From JBGSOV01 sp964558715 (GTDB lineage: Bacteria; Patescibacteriota; Gracilibacteria; CAIRYL01; GCA-016699755), in NCBI GenBank assembly GCA_964558715.1, contig CAZLFD010000007.1, forward strand, positions 1 through 43,296: a stretch of DNA of 43,296 nucleotides, written 5' to 3'. The notes beneath the pieces were generated by a model. That model did no database searches. It saw only the letters and a program-made list of their open reading frames with translations, and had not been told where the DNA came from. Positions 1 through 8,054 of the stretch are shown here, piece after piece. Made by a program: the position numbers and the translations under genes. Every line of letters starts with the position of its first letter. The stretch's first letter is position 1.

Positions 1-1710
1 AGCGAATACAACGAAAGCGGACCCTATGAGCGGGGTGATGAATTCATCGACGTGGGCAACCTTGGTGCGACGGTCAAGTCGGTCAGTTTTTGGCTGCAGG
101 CAGACGACCGCACCGACCGCGGCATTCTCGACCTTAATGGCAGCGCCGGCATCCGCATCGACGGCAGCAGAAATATCGTCGCCACCGGCTGGAGCAGCCC
201 GACCATCTACGTGAACGGCTCGGCCGGGAACAATATCCCCAACAACAGCAATTGGCATCACGTGGTCGTCACGAGCAACACCGGCATCAACGCGAATAAT
301 GTCGATATCGGGCGTTTTCAGGGCAACTACTTCGACGGCATACTCGATGAGGTCGTCTTCTATAGTACCGCTCTCAGCTCTGGTGACGTCAGCAAACTCG
401 CCACGCCCGATAACGGCGGCAATACCGACAAGGTCGGCCATTGGACGTTTAACGAGCCGGCCGATGTGAGTGGCAGCACGGCAAACGATATCAGCGGCAA
501 TGCCAATCACGGCTCTGGTATCAACTATTTCGGTGGTGGGTCGAATCAGATTCAGACCTTTACCAGCGATACCACCTTTACCGTACCCTCTGGGGTGAGT
601 CAGGTGACGGTAGAGGCCTGGGGTGGTGGCGCTGATGGAATCGGGGGCGGCGGCAATGGCGGAGGCGGAGGTGCCTACGCCTCTAGTACCCTGAGTGTCT
701 CGCCCGGGCAGGACTACACCGTCGATGTCGGGGCCGGGGGCAGCTCTGGCGGCAATGGTGCCGCGAGCATCTTTGGGAGCAATCTCGTGGTCGCCGCCGG
801 TGGATCGAGTGCAGGAGACGGCGGTAGCGTCGCGGCATCCACGGGTAGCACCCGGCACGCAGGTGGGGATGGCGGGGATAACTACTATTTATTTCTCACG
901 TACTGTGGTGGTGGTGGTGGGAGCGCCGGGCCAGACGGAGCCGGTCAAGCTGGGGGCAATGCCGGGGTTTTCCATGCGAACGGGGGCGACGGCAACAACG
1001 GCAATGGTGGCGCAGGAGGGGCAGGTGATGCAGGTGGAGATGATTCCACAGGGGGTGGAGGCGGAGGCGGACAATATGACGGTGGTGCGCCGGGAGGTGG
1101 TGCCGGTGGTTGTGGGGATGCAGGCGGCGACGGGCAGATCGTCCTCAGTTATGAGATCAACGGAACCGACCTCGAGACCACGGCTGGCCCCTTTGAAGAA
1201 GCGGCTACTTTTAATGGCAGCAACCAGTATGTCGATATCGGCGCGACCGGCCAAACGGCACGCACCATCAGCCTTTGGCTGAAAGCCGACGACCGCACCA
1301 ACCGCGGCGTGCTCGACCTCAACGGCACCCAAGGCATCAAGATCGACCCCTACTACAACATTCTCGCCGTGGGGTTTAATAGCCCGACGATCTACGTAAA
1401 CGGAGCCATCGGCAGCGTGATTCCGAATACCACGGGTTGGCACCATGTGGCGATCACCGACGAACTGGGGGCGAGTGCGAGTAATGTCGATATCGGCCGC
1501 TTTCAGGGCAGCTACTTCGACGGCGCCATCGATGATGTCCGCTTTTACAGCCGCGCCTTTACCGCACAGGAGGTCGCCGGCCTGGAAACAAGCAAGACGC
1601 CATACGCGATCGCCACACCTACACCGCTACCAACGCCCGCTCCGACACCGCCAACCGGCAGATCTGTCACCATCGATGAAGCGTTGCTGAGATGGCTAAC
1701 AGCGCCCTAG
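1..1710 (+). CDS. LamG / glycine-rich / LamG surface protein (5' end cut off)
   Basis: The frame is open from base 1, so the true start lies before the window; 569 residues are visible. Two concanavalin A-like LamG_3-type domains (about 12-125 and 400-530) share nearly the same text, including WHHV and VDIGRFQG. Between them is a region (about 184-384) that opens with a beta-rich TFTVPSGVSQVTVEAWGGG segment and then becomes strongly glycine-rich, as in bacterial glycine-rich adhesin-like domains. A Thr/Pro stalk (about 540-552) precedes the C-terminus. LamG domains bind carbohydrate or protein ligands, so an extracellular or cell-surface role is likely, but the ligand is unknown. The duplicated LamG units suggest internal duplication. 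No C-terminal anchor or sortase motif is visible. The domain call is firm; the role is inferred. Confidence 0.85.
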   Translation, partial: SEYNESGPYERGDEFIDVGNLGATVKSVSFWLQADDRTDRGILDLNGSAGIRIDGSRNIVATGWSSPTIYVNGSAGNNIPNNSNWHHVVVTSNTGINANNVDIGRFQGNYFDGILDEVVFYSTALSSGDVSKLATPDNGGNTDKVGHWTFNEPADVSGSTANDISGNANHGSGINYFGGGSNQIQTFTSDTTFTVPSGVSQVTVEAWGGGADGIGGGGNGGGGGAYASSTLSVSPGQDYTVDVGAGGSSGGNGAASIFGSNLVVAAGGSSAGDGGSVAASTGSTRHAGGDGGDNYYLFLTYCGGGGGSAGPDGAGQAGGNAGVFHANGGDGNNGNGGAGGAGDAGGDDSTGGGGGGGQYDGGAPGGGAGGCGDAGGDGQIVLSYEINGTDLETTAGPFEEAATFNGSNQYVDIGATGQTARTISLWLKADDRTNRGVLDLNGTQGIKIDPYYNILAVGFNSPTIYVNGAIGSVIPNTTGWHHVAITDELGASASNVDIGRFQGSYFDGAIDDVRFYSRAFTAQEVAGLETSKTPYAIATPTPLPTPAPTPPTGRSVTIDEALLRWLTAP

Positions 1711-1822
1711 TGGGGCACTAGCCTCGACGATTTGATGATCCCCAGTATAGTCTTTTGAAAGGGGCTTTACCGACTTCAATAATGTTGCTCCATCTCAAGA
1801 TACTCGGTTGCCATAATAAAAA

Positions 1823-2170
1823 ATGAGAAAAGAAGATGCAATACGGACATTCATAAAAACATCGAATACACTTTTTCGTGTGTTAAGTGTGCCTGCCTCT
1901 TTCATTGCATTGTTTTCAGCGGTGCTGATGTTCAGCTCACCTGGATCTACCGATTCTCCGTATACATTATTGCTTGCTTGCAGCATGATCTCACTCCCCC
2001 TGACTATCGCTCTTTCAATACCGCTTTCGCAATTTCTTCACCACAGAAAAAAGGTGATATTGGCTGCTATTGTTTCTCTCACCCCCTTATTTAGCGGCAC
2101 CTTCATAGTTGTTGCTCTCTACTTGCTCTTTGCAGTATGCGATGGGAATTTCGTCTGCAGCAATCAGTAA
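1823..2170 (+). CDS. Small hydrophobic membrane protein, unknown
   Basis: A 115-residue frame with a charged N-terminus (MRKEDAIRTF) and about three hydrophobic segments (near 20-40, 45-67 and 78-103), consistent with a small integral membrane protein. A CATAAT-like box lies just before the ATG. I do not recognise the family. It stands alone between the LamG gene and a convergent minus-strand gene. A shorter frame on the opposite strand is less protein-like. Confidence 0.5.
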   Translation: MRKEDAIRTFIKTSNTLFRVLSVPASFIALFSAVLMFSSPGSTDSPYTLLLACSMISLPLTIALSIPLSQFLHHRKKVILAAIVSLTPLFSGTFIVVALYLLFAVCDGNFVCSNQ

Positions 2171-2225
2171 GCGCGTTATTTGATCCTGGGTATAGTCTTT
2201 TGAAAATGACAAAAAATAATCGAAC

Positions 2226-2257
2226 AGAACATTCCCTGTTTGCCGTTTGCTATTTGC
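2226..2257. repeat. TGTTTGC heptad repeat, copy 1
   Basis: The sequence CAGAACATTCCCTG runs into three 7-bp units (TGTTTGC, CGTTTGC, TATTTGC). The same leader-plus-heptads arrangement recurs at 9935, 18902 and 27405. It sits between the convergent ends of the 1823-2170 gene and the TPR gene. Confidence 0.75.
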
Positions 2258-2262
2258 TAAAC

Positions 2263-3210
2263 TCACCAAAATATCGTCTTCAGCCGATTGTTTTCGGTAT
2301 CCCACACAAAAGGGTTATGGTCGAACGGCGAAGTAAGCGTTGCATTCGAAATAGTCGTCAGCCCCCAATCGCTTCCCAATTCACCCAAAAAACGAATATA
2401 CTGTGGCGGAAGGTTTGCAAAGGCGTCGCACGGATACGTTTTGACCCCGATCAAATCGGTCACATCTTGCGGATACACTCCGTTTTCGCGCCAATAGTGA
2501 TTGGCGGCGCAGCTAATGGCTGCCATTTTCGCCGATTCTTCAGTCTTACGCAGGGCAACCTCATCCTCTTGTATGCTCCCCTCGCCTGCGGTCTCTACTA
2601 ATTTCTGCAGCCAGATCTGCAAGGCGATCTCGAATTTACCCGCTTTGGCACGCAAAAACGCCGCCACATTTTTGGCAAATGGTGGGCAGCCCGCTATTTC
2701 TTCGGCACATTCTTCGTAGATTGCGGCAGCCTCTTCGTATTCGTTCAAGTAGAAATAGGTGTAAAAACCCAGGTTGATGTACAGGTCTGGCAATGCATCG
2801 GGGTTCACATCACGATTCCGCTCGATACCCTTTTGCAGCAATGGCGGAACCGCATCGATCGTGCTATCGCTCAGTGGGAAAACAAGCGCGCCAAACACAT
2901 AGGCGAATTCGAAATGCGGGTCGAGATCGGTGACGAGTTCGATATATTCGGGCAATGCCTCAAACTCAAATGCACCCGCATGGCCGCCGGCGTACTGTAC
3001 AGCGCGCAACCAGAACAGATCGGCGACAAAGTTGTCAAAACCAAGGATCATCGGCTTAATATCATCGCCCTCAGGCACATAGCCGGGGTTCAGCCCGATC
3101 TCATAAAAGTGTGCTTCGGTCGCCGGCCAGGTGATCTGTTGCGCACGAAAAATACCAAGCATTGAAAGCGCGATAAGCAGCAGAGCCGAAAGACGCAGTA
3201 AAAAAATCAT
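2263..3210 (-). CDS. Membrane-anchored TPR-like protein next to an ABC exporter
   Basis: 315 residues. An N-terminal hydrophobic segment (about 3-20) looks like a signal anchor. The body is alpha-helical with repeated Tyr/Ala-rich helical pairs (about 85-215) that resemble tetratricopeptide repeats, for example DLYINLGFYTYFYLNEYEEA. The C-terminal part is shorter and mixed. It lies 15 bp downstream of the ABC permease on the same strand, so it is probably the last gene of a three-gene exporter operon (ATPase, permease, this protein). It could be an extracytoplasmic partner of the transporter. The TPR assignment rests on pattern only. It ends with UGA directly after a UGG codon, which shows UGA acting as a stop. 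Confidence 0.75.
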   Translation of the reverse strand: MIFLLRLSALLLIALSMLGIFRAQQITWPATEAHFYEIGLNPGYVPEGDDIKPMILGFDNFVADLFWLRAVQYAGGHAGAFEFEALPEYIELVTDLDPHFEFAYVFGALVFPLSDSTIDAVPPLLQKGIERNRDVNPDALPDLYINLGFYTYFYLNEYEEAAAIYEECAEEIAGCPPFAKNVAAFLRAKAGKFEIALQIWLQKLVETAGEGSIQEDEVALRKTEESAKMAAISCAANHYWRENGVYPQDVTDLIGVKTYPCDAFANLPPQYIRFLGELGSDWGLTTISNATLTSPFDHNPFVWDTENNRLKTIFW

Positions 3211-3225
3211 GTAAAAGAGGCAGGG

Positions 3226-4022
3226 TTAGAACTCTTTGCGAGAAAAAAATAGCGTGCCAAGCGTTACCGCGATGATGATCCAAAACAAAGCACCCGCGGC
3301 AGCAGCGGTAAGTTGCAAAGGAGTCAAAAAGATATCGCTCAGCACAAAGTTTTTCAGATTGAGAATAGAAAAGTTCGGCATGGCAAAGTACACCGCGTCG
3401 GCAAATTGGCGGAAAAACGGCGATGAGTCGTTCGCTTGCGCAAAAATACGCACATCATCGGTAATATGCCCGATTACAAACACAGTCAATGCCGAAAATG
3501 CCGCGAGCATCGGCTTCATAAAACTGCAGAAGAAAATCACGAGCGCCAAGAGCAGTAAAAACGAGAGGAGCGAGAACAAAGCGATGAGTGAGATCTGGCC
3601 TAAAAAATTGATATTGACGATACCGTCAGCAACAATAAGGCTTGTAGAAAACGCCGTCACGCCGATNNNNNNNNNNGCATGATCGCGGTGACCAGCGAAA
3701 GAATAGCGCCCAGCCCAAAGAATTTACTGAGCAGAAATTCAGTACGGGTAACGGGTTTACTGAGCAGTACAAAGATGGTCTTTTTATCGATTTCACGGAA
3801 GATAAGTTGCGTGCCGACAAAGATGGTGATGATCATCCCAAAAATATCAATCATGCCCAGCCCTAAGTCGACAAGAATCTTCTCATCTTGTCGCGCCGAA
3901 ATTGCAGAAAGCAACTGGGTCGATACGATGAGGATCGCACCAAAAAACGCGATTACGATCAAAATCCGATCGCGTATCGTCTCGCGGAAGGTATTTTTGA
4001 TCAGGGCGTAAAGAGTTTTCAT
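3226..4022 (-). CDS. ABC-2 type transporter permease (interrupted by an assembly gap)
   Basis: The N-terminal part (3677-4022) reads MKTLYALIKNTFRETIRDRI, then a membrane segment, then a cytoplasmic stretch with FREIDKKTIFVLLSKPVTR, a typical ABC-2 membrane-protein motif. The C-terminal part (3226-3666) has about four further membrane segments and ends in FFSRKEF. The two halves lie in different frames across ten Ns, so the N count is a placeholder and the gene is probably intact in the organism. It lies just downstream of its ATPase and upstream of the TPR-like protein. The exported substrate cannot be read from sequence. Confidence 0.88.
3667..3676. other. Assembly gap of ten N inside the ABC permease
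   Basis: The reading frame differs by two bases on the two sides, so the true missing length is not ten. Confidence 0.98.
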
Positions 4023-4093
4023 AGTCTGAGGGGTGATGTGGATGGGTCATTCTGGCTTGACCGGAATCGTGGTATGAATAAAAAAAAGAAGCG

Positions 4094-4939
4094 TTACAAA
4101 TTGTCGTTTTTCTTCTTGGTGGTCGTTTTCTTACGACTTGCAGCTGGTGATTTGCGACGTGTTGCTGTTTGCCGTTTGCTGTTTGCTGCTTGCTTCTGGT
4201 TTCCTCCTTGCTTCTTGCTGCTTCCTGCTTGCTGACTGGTTATCGTCTCGATAAACACATCTTCAAGCGACTTGCCTTTTGGCACTACCTTTTTCACCTT
4301 TCCTTCGAGGAGTAAGCTGCCCAGGTGAATAATGCCGACGCGGTCGCAAATTTCTTGCGCATCCGCGAGAATATGCGAGTTAAAGAAGATCGTCTTGCCC
4401 GCTTTCTTCAATTCGATGATGATGTTTTTCATTTCACGCCGCCCGATCGGGTCGAGCCCGCTCATCGGTTCGTCGAGAAAGAGGATCTCTGGGTCGTTCA
4501 TCAATGCTTGCGCCATGCCGATACGCTGCTGCATGCCTTTCGAATAGGTATGCACTTGGCGATCGTAGGCGTCGCTCGGCAGGTTAACGAGCTTGAGTAA
4601 ACGCTTTACCCGCTTATCGATTTCGTTTGCCGGAAGCTCGAACAACTCCCCTACAAAATAAAGAAACTCGCGCCCGGTCAGATGTTGGTAGTAATGTGCG
4701 AATTCTGGCAAAAACCCGATCTTACTGCGGGCAGCGAGTGTGCCGGCTTTCTCTCCTAAGAGAGAGATTTTCCCCTTCGTGGGCCGAAGCAGGCCGAGAA
4801 TCATTTTCATGGTTGTTGTTTTACCAGCCCCGTTCGGGCCTAAAAAACCAAACACTTCGCCCTGATCGATGGTAAGCGTGAGGTTTTTGACGACGTTTTT
4901 GTCTGCAAAAGACTTGGTCACATTTTCGAGTTCTATCAC
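4094..4939 (-). CDS. ABC transporter ATPase with a repeat-derived basic tail
   Basis: This is the ATP-binding subunit that would energise the permease just downstream. With a GTG start at 4939 the protein is 281 residues and begins VIELENVTKSF, where this family normally starts. An ATG at 5062 would add 41 residues that do not fit. Walker A GPNGAGKT is at about 34-41, the signature YSKGMQQR at about 132-139, Walker B ILFLDEP at about 152-158 and the H-loop NSH at about 187-189. The ATPase fold ends near residue 232. The last ~48 residues are rich in Q, K, S, A and T and are partly encoded by the heptad repeat at 4161-4241, so the normal stop seems to have been displaced by repeat DNA. Confidence 0.93.
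   Translation of the reverse strand: MIELENVTKSFADKNVVKNLTLTIDQGEVFGFLGPNGAGKTTTMKMILGLLRPTKGKISLLGEKAGTLAARSKIGFLPEFAHYYQHLTGREFLYFVGELFELPANEIDKRVKRLLKLVNLPSDAYDRQVHTYSKGMQQRIGMAQALMNDPEILFLDEPMSGLDPIGRREMKNIIIELKKAGKTIFFNSHILADAQEICDRVGIIHLGSLLLEGKVKKVVPKGKSLEDVFIETITSQQAGSSKKQGGNQKQAANSKRQTATRRKSPAASRKKTTTKKKNDNL
4161..4241. repeat. Degenerate TGTTTGC heptad tract, translated as the ABC ATPase tail
   Basis: On the plus strand the units TGTTTGC, CGTTTGC, TGTTTGC and TGCTTGC run from 4166, followed by more degenerate units and closing with TGCTTGCTGACTG. The tract at 9947 also closes with TTTGCTGACTG. The tract is open in the ATPase frame on the minus strand and encodes Q/K/A/S/R-rich sequence. 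Confidence 0.8.
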
Positions 4940-5207
4940 GGCATCTGTGGATACATCGGGCGGTATTCTTGCACAGAGCAGAGCAATTTGCAAACCAGCA
5001 CCCTCTTCTGCTTCACCCCTGCAAGTATGTGCGATCTTGGGCAGAAGCAGCGACGTATGCAAATTGGGTAAGCTGCATCAATCATGTTTTTTGCGAGATT
5101 TCCGTTTTCTCTCAATCGTAACCTACGACAAGAATGACAGAGGCCCGATTTTTTCATTTTTCATTTGTAATTCTCTGTGTACTGTATGTGCTGTATTCTT
5201 CACTCAC

Positions 5208-5618
5208 GTGATCCTCACCTACGATTCTCTCGACGACGCACTCGAACTCCAGATTTTGGAAGACGATTATGGGGTGATGCAAAAAAAGACCATCGCGGCA
5301 GACTGGGCGCAACGGATTCCGCGTTTTGATCTGATCAAAGAAATCGCTACGTTTTTAGATGAAGCCAAGCTGCAGCCGACAAGTATCACGAAGATTGCTT
5401 TTGTGCATGGGCCGGGCCGTTTTACCGCGGTACGTACGGCCTGCATTATCGCCAATGCCTTTGCCAGAACCATGAGAGCGCAGCTCTATCCTGTGCATAA
5501 AACAATACTCGCTGAACACAATTCAGATTTTTCCTTCCTACTCCGTTCCGAACAAATCGCAACAGTCGAAGTGGCAGTGCCGATATTCGACGCGTCGCCG
5601 CGAATCCATAGCAAATGA
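5208..5618 (+). CDS. tsaB: TsaB-like protein (t6A37 tRNA modification, dimerisation subunit)
   Basis: A GTG start at 5208 gives MILTYDSLDD, matching the usual N-terminal MILAxDTS region; the frame upstream is not protein-like. The diagnostic TsaB motif GPGSFTGLR appears as GPGRFTAVR (about residues 66-74). The end VPIFDASPRIHSK resembles the PxYxRxP tail that closes TsaB proteins. At 136 residues it is much shorter than the usual ~220, as some CPR versions may be. TsaB scaffolds TsaD and TsaE in making N6-threonylcarbamoyladenosine on ANN-decoding tRNAs. Right after the UGA the same frame continues open for 59 codons (next entry), so the gene may instead be interrupted. It is divergent from the ABC ATPase. 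Confidence 0.7.
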   Translation: MILTYDSLDDALELQILEDDYGVMQKKTIAADWAQRIPRFDLIKEIATFLDEAKLQPTSITKIAFVHGPGRFTAVRTACIIANAFARTMRAQLYPVHKTILAEHNSDFSFLLRSEQIATVEVAVPIFDASPRIHSK

Positions 5619-5798
5619 AGCGTCTTCCTTGTTTTAAGGAAAAGGCTTGACGCCAAAAGAGGTGCCTTTGAGCCCTTAGTGGCACTGTTTGGCTTGGGTA
5701 AAATCGCACCAAAAACGCCTATTTTGGCCGATGTGGTTATTGAGGATAAGTGGGGTGAAACATGGTTCGATATGGTCAAATACCACCAAATCGTATGA
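5619..5798 (+). other. Open frame continuing in register after the TsaB-like stop
   Basis: After the UGA at 5616-5618 the same frame runs 59 codons to UGA at 5796-5798 and reads as ordinary protein (for example PILADVVIEDKWGETWFDMV). A hairpin, TTCCTT-GTTTT-AAGGAA, begins seven bases after the first UGA and sits inside flanking GCGTC/GACGC arms. This could be a lost C-terminus of the TsaB-like gene, a decayed separate gene, or chance. There is no U-tract, so the hairpin is not a standard terminator. Confidence 0.35.
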
Positions 5799-5867
5799 GA
5801 TATCGTTCATTTTCTTGATTCTGATTATCGGCGGAGCCCCCTACGGCAGACTCCGTCGCCTGTTTAA

Positions 5868-5946
5868 GGAACCACTTTGCAAGGTGCTCCAAAACATTTC
5901 TGAATCTGGTTCACGGTTCGGGCAGACACATAGGTCTGCCCCTACG
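5868..5946. repeat. Dispersed ~80-bp repeat with GGGCAGA hairpin, copy 1
   Basis: This copy matches 27275-27353 almost base for base: the ACTTTG, TGCTCC and AAACATTTCT blocks, then TTCACGGTTCGGGCAGA. The end is a perfect 7-bp hairpin, GGGCAGA / TCTGCCC, around an 8-base loop. It is intergenic, before the PAP2-related gene. Confidence 0.85.
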
Positions 5947-6022
5947 ACACATGTTGCTGATTGCCATTCCCTCACTCTGATTTTCCCTTTTCATTTCTCA
6001 CGAAACGCGCGACAATGGCGGT

Positions 6023-6433
6023 ATGAACATCTTTTATGAATTTCCGGTTCTCATTCCCCTTGCAGCCGGTTTTCTGGCCGAAGGGTTGAAAGTGCTCATT
6101 ATCAAGCTGAGGCACAAAACGGTGACCAAAGGGGATTTCTTCCGTTCTGGCGGCATGCCCAGCGGACACTCCTCTTTTGCGGCTGCCCTCGCAATAACCA
6201 TGTTGCAGCTGTATGGCGCGCACTCGGCAGAGTTTACCCTGGCGGCTGCGTTCGCTATAGTCGTTGTGGTCGATGCCATCAAGTTTCGCCGCGCCGCGGG
6301 GCTGCACGCGGCAGCTTTAAACAAGCTCACCAAAGACAACAAGCTCGACGAACGCCTTGGGCACAATCCGGTCGAAGTCTCGGCCGGTGTCGTGTTCGGA
6401 TCTGTGCTCGCTCTGCTCCTTCTTTCTTTTTAA
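6023..6433 (+). CDS. Divergent PAP2 / DUF212 family membrane protein
   Basis: 136 residues, the usual size for the DUF212 (YuiD-like) family related to acid phosphatase/vanadium haloperoxidase folds. The two family motifs are present: GGMPSGHSS (about 43-51) and GHNPVEVSAG (about 111-120), each carrying a conserved histidine. Hydrophobic segments flank them (N-terminal 5-22, then 51-75, 76-85 and 122-136). The family probably acts on phospho-lipid or polyprenyl-phosphate substrates in the membrane, but no activity is proven. The next gene follows after seven bases, so the two are likely co-transcribed. Confidence 0.88.
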   Translation: MNIFYEFPVLIPLAAGFLAEGLKVLIIKLRHKTVTKGDFFRSGGMPSGHSSFAAALAITMLQLYGAHSAEFTLAAAFAIVVVVDAIKFRRAAGLHAAALNKLTKDNKLDERLGHNPVEVSAGVVFGSVLALLLLSF

Positions 6434-6440
6434 ACGTTCT

Positions 6441-6707
6441 ATGCATCATCACGAAGAAAGCGCTCCCAAGCGCTGTTGCAGCAGTCGCCGATCACACGGC
6501 TGCGGCAAAACGATTTTTCTGCTCGGCATCATCACCGGTGGAATCTACGGCATGCTCTTTGCCAAGACATCTGGCGATGAACTCCGCACAAAACTGAAGA
6601 AATCAAAAACACCAATTTTAGATTTTATCCAAGCCGGTTTCGAAACCGACATGGAGTTTGTAAAATACGTCGGCAAGCGTATTTCTGAAAGTTGTAAAGA
6701 TAAATAG
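6441..6707 (+). CDS. YtxH-like small membrane protein
   Basis: 88 residues from the ATG at 6441. The N-terminus is rich in His and Cys (MHHHEES..RCCSSRRSHGCG). A single membrane segment with GIITGGIYGMLFAKTSGDELR follows, the YtxH signature (glycine-rich helix, then an A/P-x-S-G-x-E-x-R turn). The rest is a soluble helical tail. YtxH proteins are stress- or envelope-associated with no defined biochemistry. It directly follows the PAP2-related gene. The His/Cys cluster could bind metal, which is inference only. Confidence 0.75.
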   Translation: MHHHEESAPKRCCSSRRSHGCGKTIFLLGIITGGIYGMLFAKTSGDELRTKLKKSKTPILDFIQAGFETDMEFVKYVGKRISESCKDK

Positions 6708-6797
6708 GGAGCTCTCTCTAAGCCAGAAGAAGATAGCGAGTCGATGAGACCTACAAAAAAACGAATGCCGATCTTTTCCATTCTCACCACAAAAGCC

Positions 6798-8036
6798 ATG
6801 AGACAGTCGCAATTCGCCGCCCGCACCGATAAAAACGCACCACACGACGCAGAGTCGGTCAATGCCGAACTCTTGACCCGCGCGGGGTTCGTTAAAAAAG
6901 AGATGGCGGGTGTGTACTCATATTTGCCACTGGGTTTTCGGGTACTCAAGAAGATCGACCAGATCGTACGTGAAGAAATGAACAATATTGGCGCGCAAGA
7001 GACCCTGATGCCGATTTTAACACCTCGCGAAAACTGGGTAAAAACCGGAAGAGCAGATGTCGATATCGGCTACGCACCAACGGATAATACGATTTTAAGC
7101 TGGAGCCATGAAGAAATGGTCACGCCGATCGCCAAAGATATCATCCGCAGTTATCGCGATTTGCCGCTGTGCCTCTATCATATTCAGGCAAAGTTTAGGA
7201 ACGAGCCACGCGCCAAGAGCGGGCTGCTGCGCGGCCGCGAATTTATCATGAAAGACGCCTACTCGTTTCATGCCAACCAGGAAGACTTTGAACGCTTCTA
7301 CGAAGAAATGGCAAAAGCCTATTTTCGCGTATTCGAGCGCTGCGGTCTAAAGGCCTATCGCATCAAAGCCGGTGGCGGCGATTTTACAGAGAAGTTATCA
7401 GATGAGTTTTCGGTCATCGCCAAGGCCGGTGAAGACACCATGGTCTTCTGCGAAGCGAGCGGGTTTGCGCAAAATGTAGAAGTTGCGGGAAAACTGAAAA
7501 AGGGTGACCCTTGCCCGCTGTCTGGAGAACCATTGGATGAGGCGAACTGTATCGAAGTGGGGAATATTTTTGACCTCGGCACCAAGTTTAGCGAGTCGTT
7601 CAATTTTCAATATACCGATCAAGAAGGCAAGCAGCATCCGCTTATAATGGGTTGCTATGGCATTGGTGTGTCGCGCCTGGTAGGTACGATTGTGGAAGCA
7701 AGCCACGACGACAACGGCATCATCTGGCCCAAGTCGGTCGCGCCGTTTAACATCCACGTTCTCTCGCTAAAAGAGGATGAGACCGCTTCGCGCATTGTTT
7801 ACGACCTGATCGACGAAGGCTACGACGTGCTCTTTGATGACCGTGATGAGACACCCGGTAAAAAGTTTGCCGATTCCGATCTCTTTGGTATTCCCATGCG
7901 CATCATCGTTTCGAAGCGTTCGTTAGAGCAAGAATCGGTAGAAGTAAAAGATCGCGCCACTGGTGAGACACAACTCATACCCATCAGTGAACTCGCCCAC
8001 ACCGTATGGAATTTCTTCACCATCAAGGGAGAATGA
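6798..8036 (+). CDS. proS: Prolyl-tRNA synthetase lacking the INS editing domain
   Basis: It charges tRNA-Pro with proline in the cytoplasm. The ATG at 6798 gives MRQSQFAART, the standard start of bacterial ProRS (MRQS...); an ATG at 6744 would add 18 unlikely residues. The protein is 412 residues. Class II motif 1 lies around GFRVLKKIDQIVREEM, motif 2 around KFRNEPRAKSGLLRGREFIMKDAYSF, and motif 3 around MGCYGIGVSRLVGTIVE. A C-terminal anticodon-binding domain follows (about 315-412). Between motifs 2 and 3 there is only a ~60-residue stretch with a CPLSGEP turn instead of the ~180-residue INS domain that clears Ala-tRNA-Pro. Such short forms occur in several lineages, including CPR. The stop is UGA. 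Confidence 0.95.
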   Translation: MRQSQFAARTDKNAPHDAESVNAELLTRAGFVKKEMAGVYSYLPLGFRVLKKIDQIVREEMNNIGAQETLMPILTPRENWVKTGRADVDIGYAPTDNTILSWSHEEMVTPIAKDIIRSYRDLPLCLYHIQAKFRNEPRAKSGLLRGREFIMKDAYSFHANQEDFERFYEEMAKAYFRVFERCGLKAYRIKAGGGDFTEKLSDEFSVIAKAGEDTMVFCEASGFAQNVEVAGKLKKGDPCPLSGEPLDEANCIEVGNIFDLGTKFSESFNFQYTDQEGKQHPLIMGCYGIGVSRLVGTIVEASHDDNGIIWPKSVAPFNIHVLSLKEDETASRIVYDLIDEGYDVLFDDRDETPGKKFADSDLFGIPMRIIVSKRSLEQESVEVKDRATGETQLIPISELAHTVWNFFTIKGE

Positions 8037-8054
8037 GTCTTATCTTCACTAAAG

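Noticed and set aside
889..1446. Long minus-strand frame opposite the LamG/Gly-rich gene
   Set aside because: It is a shadow of G+C-rich, glycine-coding repeats; the plus frame carries clear domains.
4869..5207. Upstream extension of the TsaB-like frame to an ATG at 4869
   Set aside because: It overlaps the ABC ATPase start and its text is not TsaB-like; GTG at 5208 fits the family start.
5616..5653. Selenocysteine UGA with SECIS hairpin in the TsaB-like gene
   Set aside because: The position has no Cys counterpart in the family, no Sec machinery is seen, and the hairpin is short.
5689..6039. 116-residue plus-strand frame before the PAP2-related gene
   Set aside because: It runs through the GGGCAGA repeat and overlaps the PAP2 start; composition is not protein-like.
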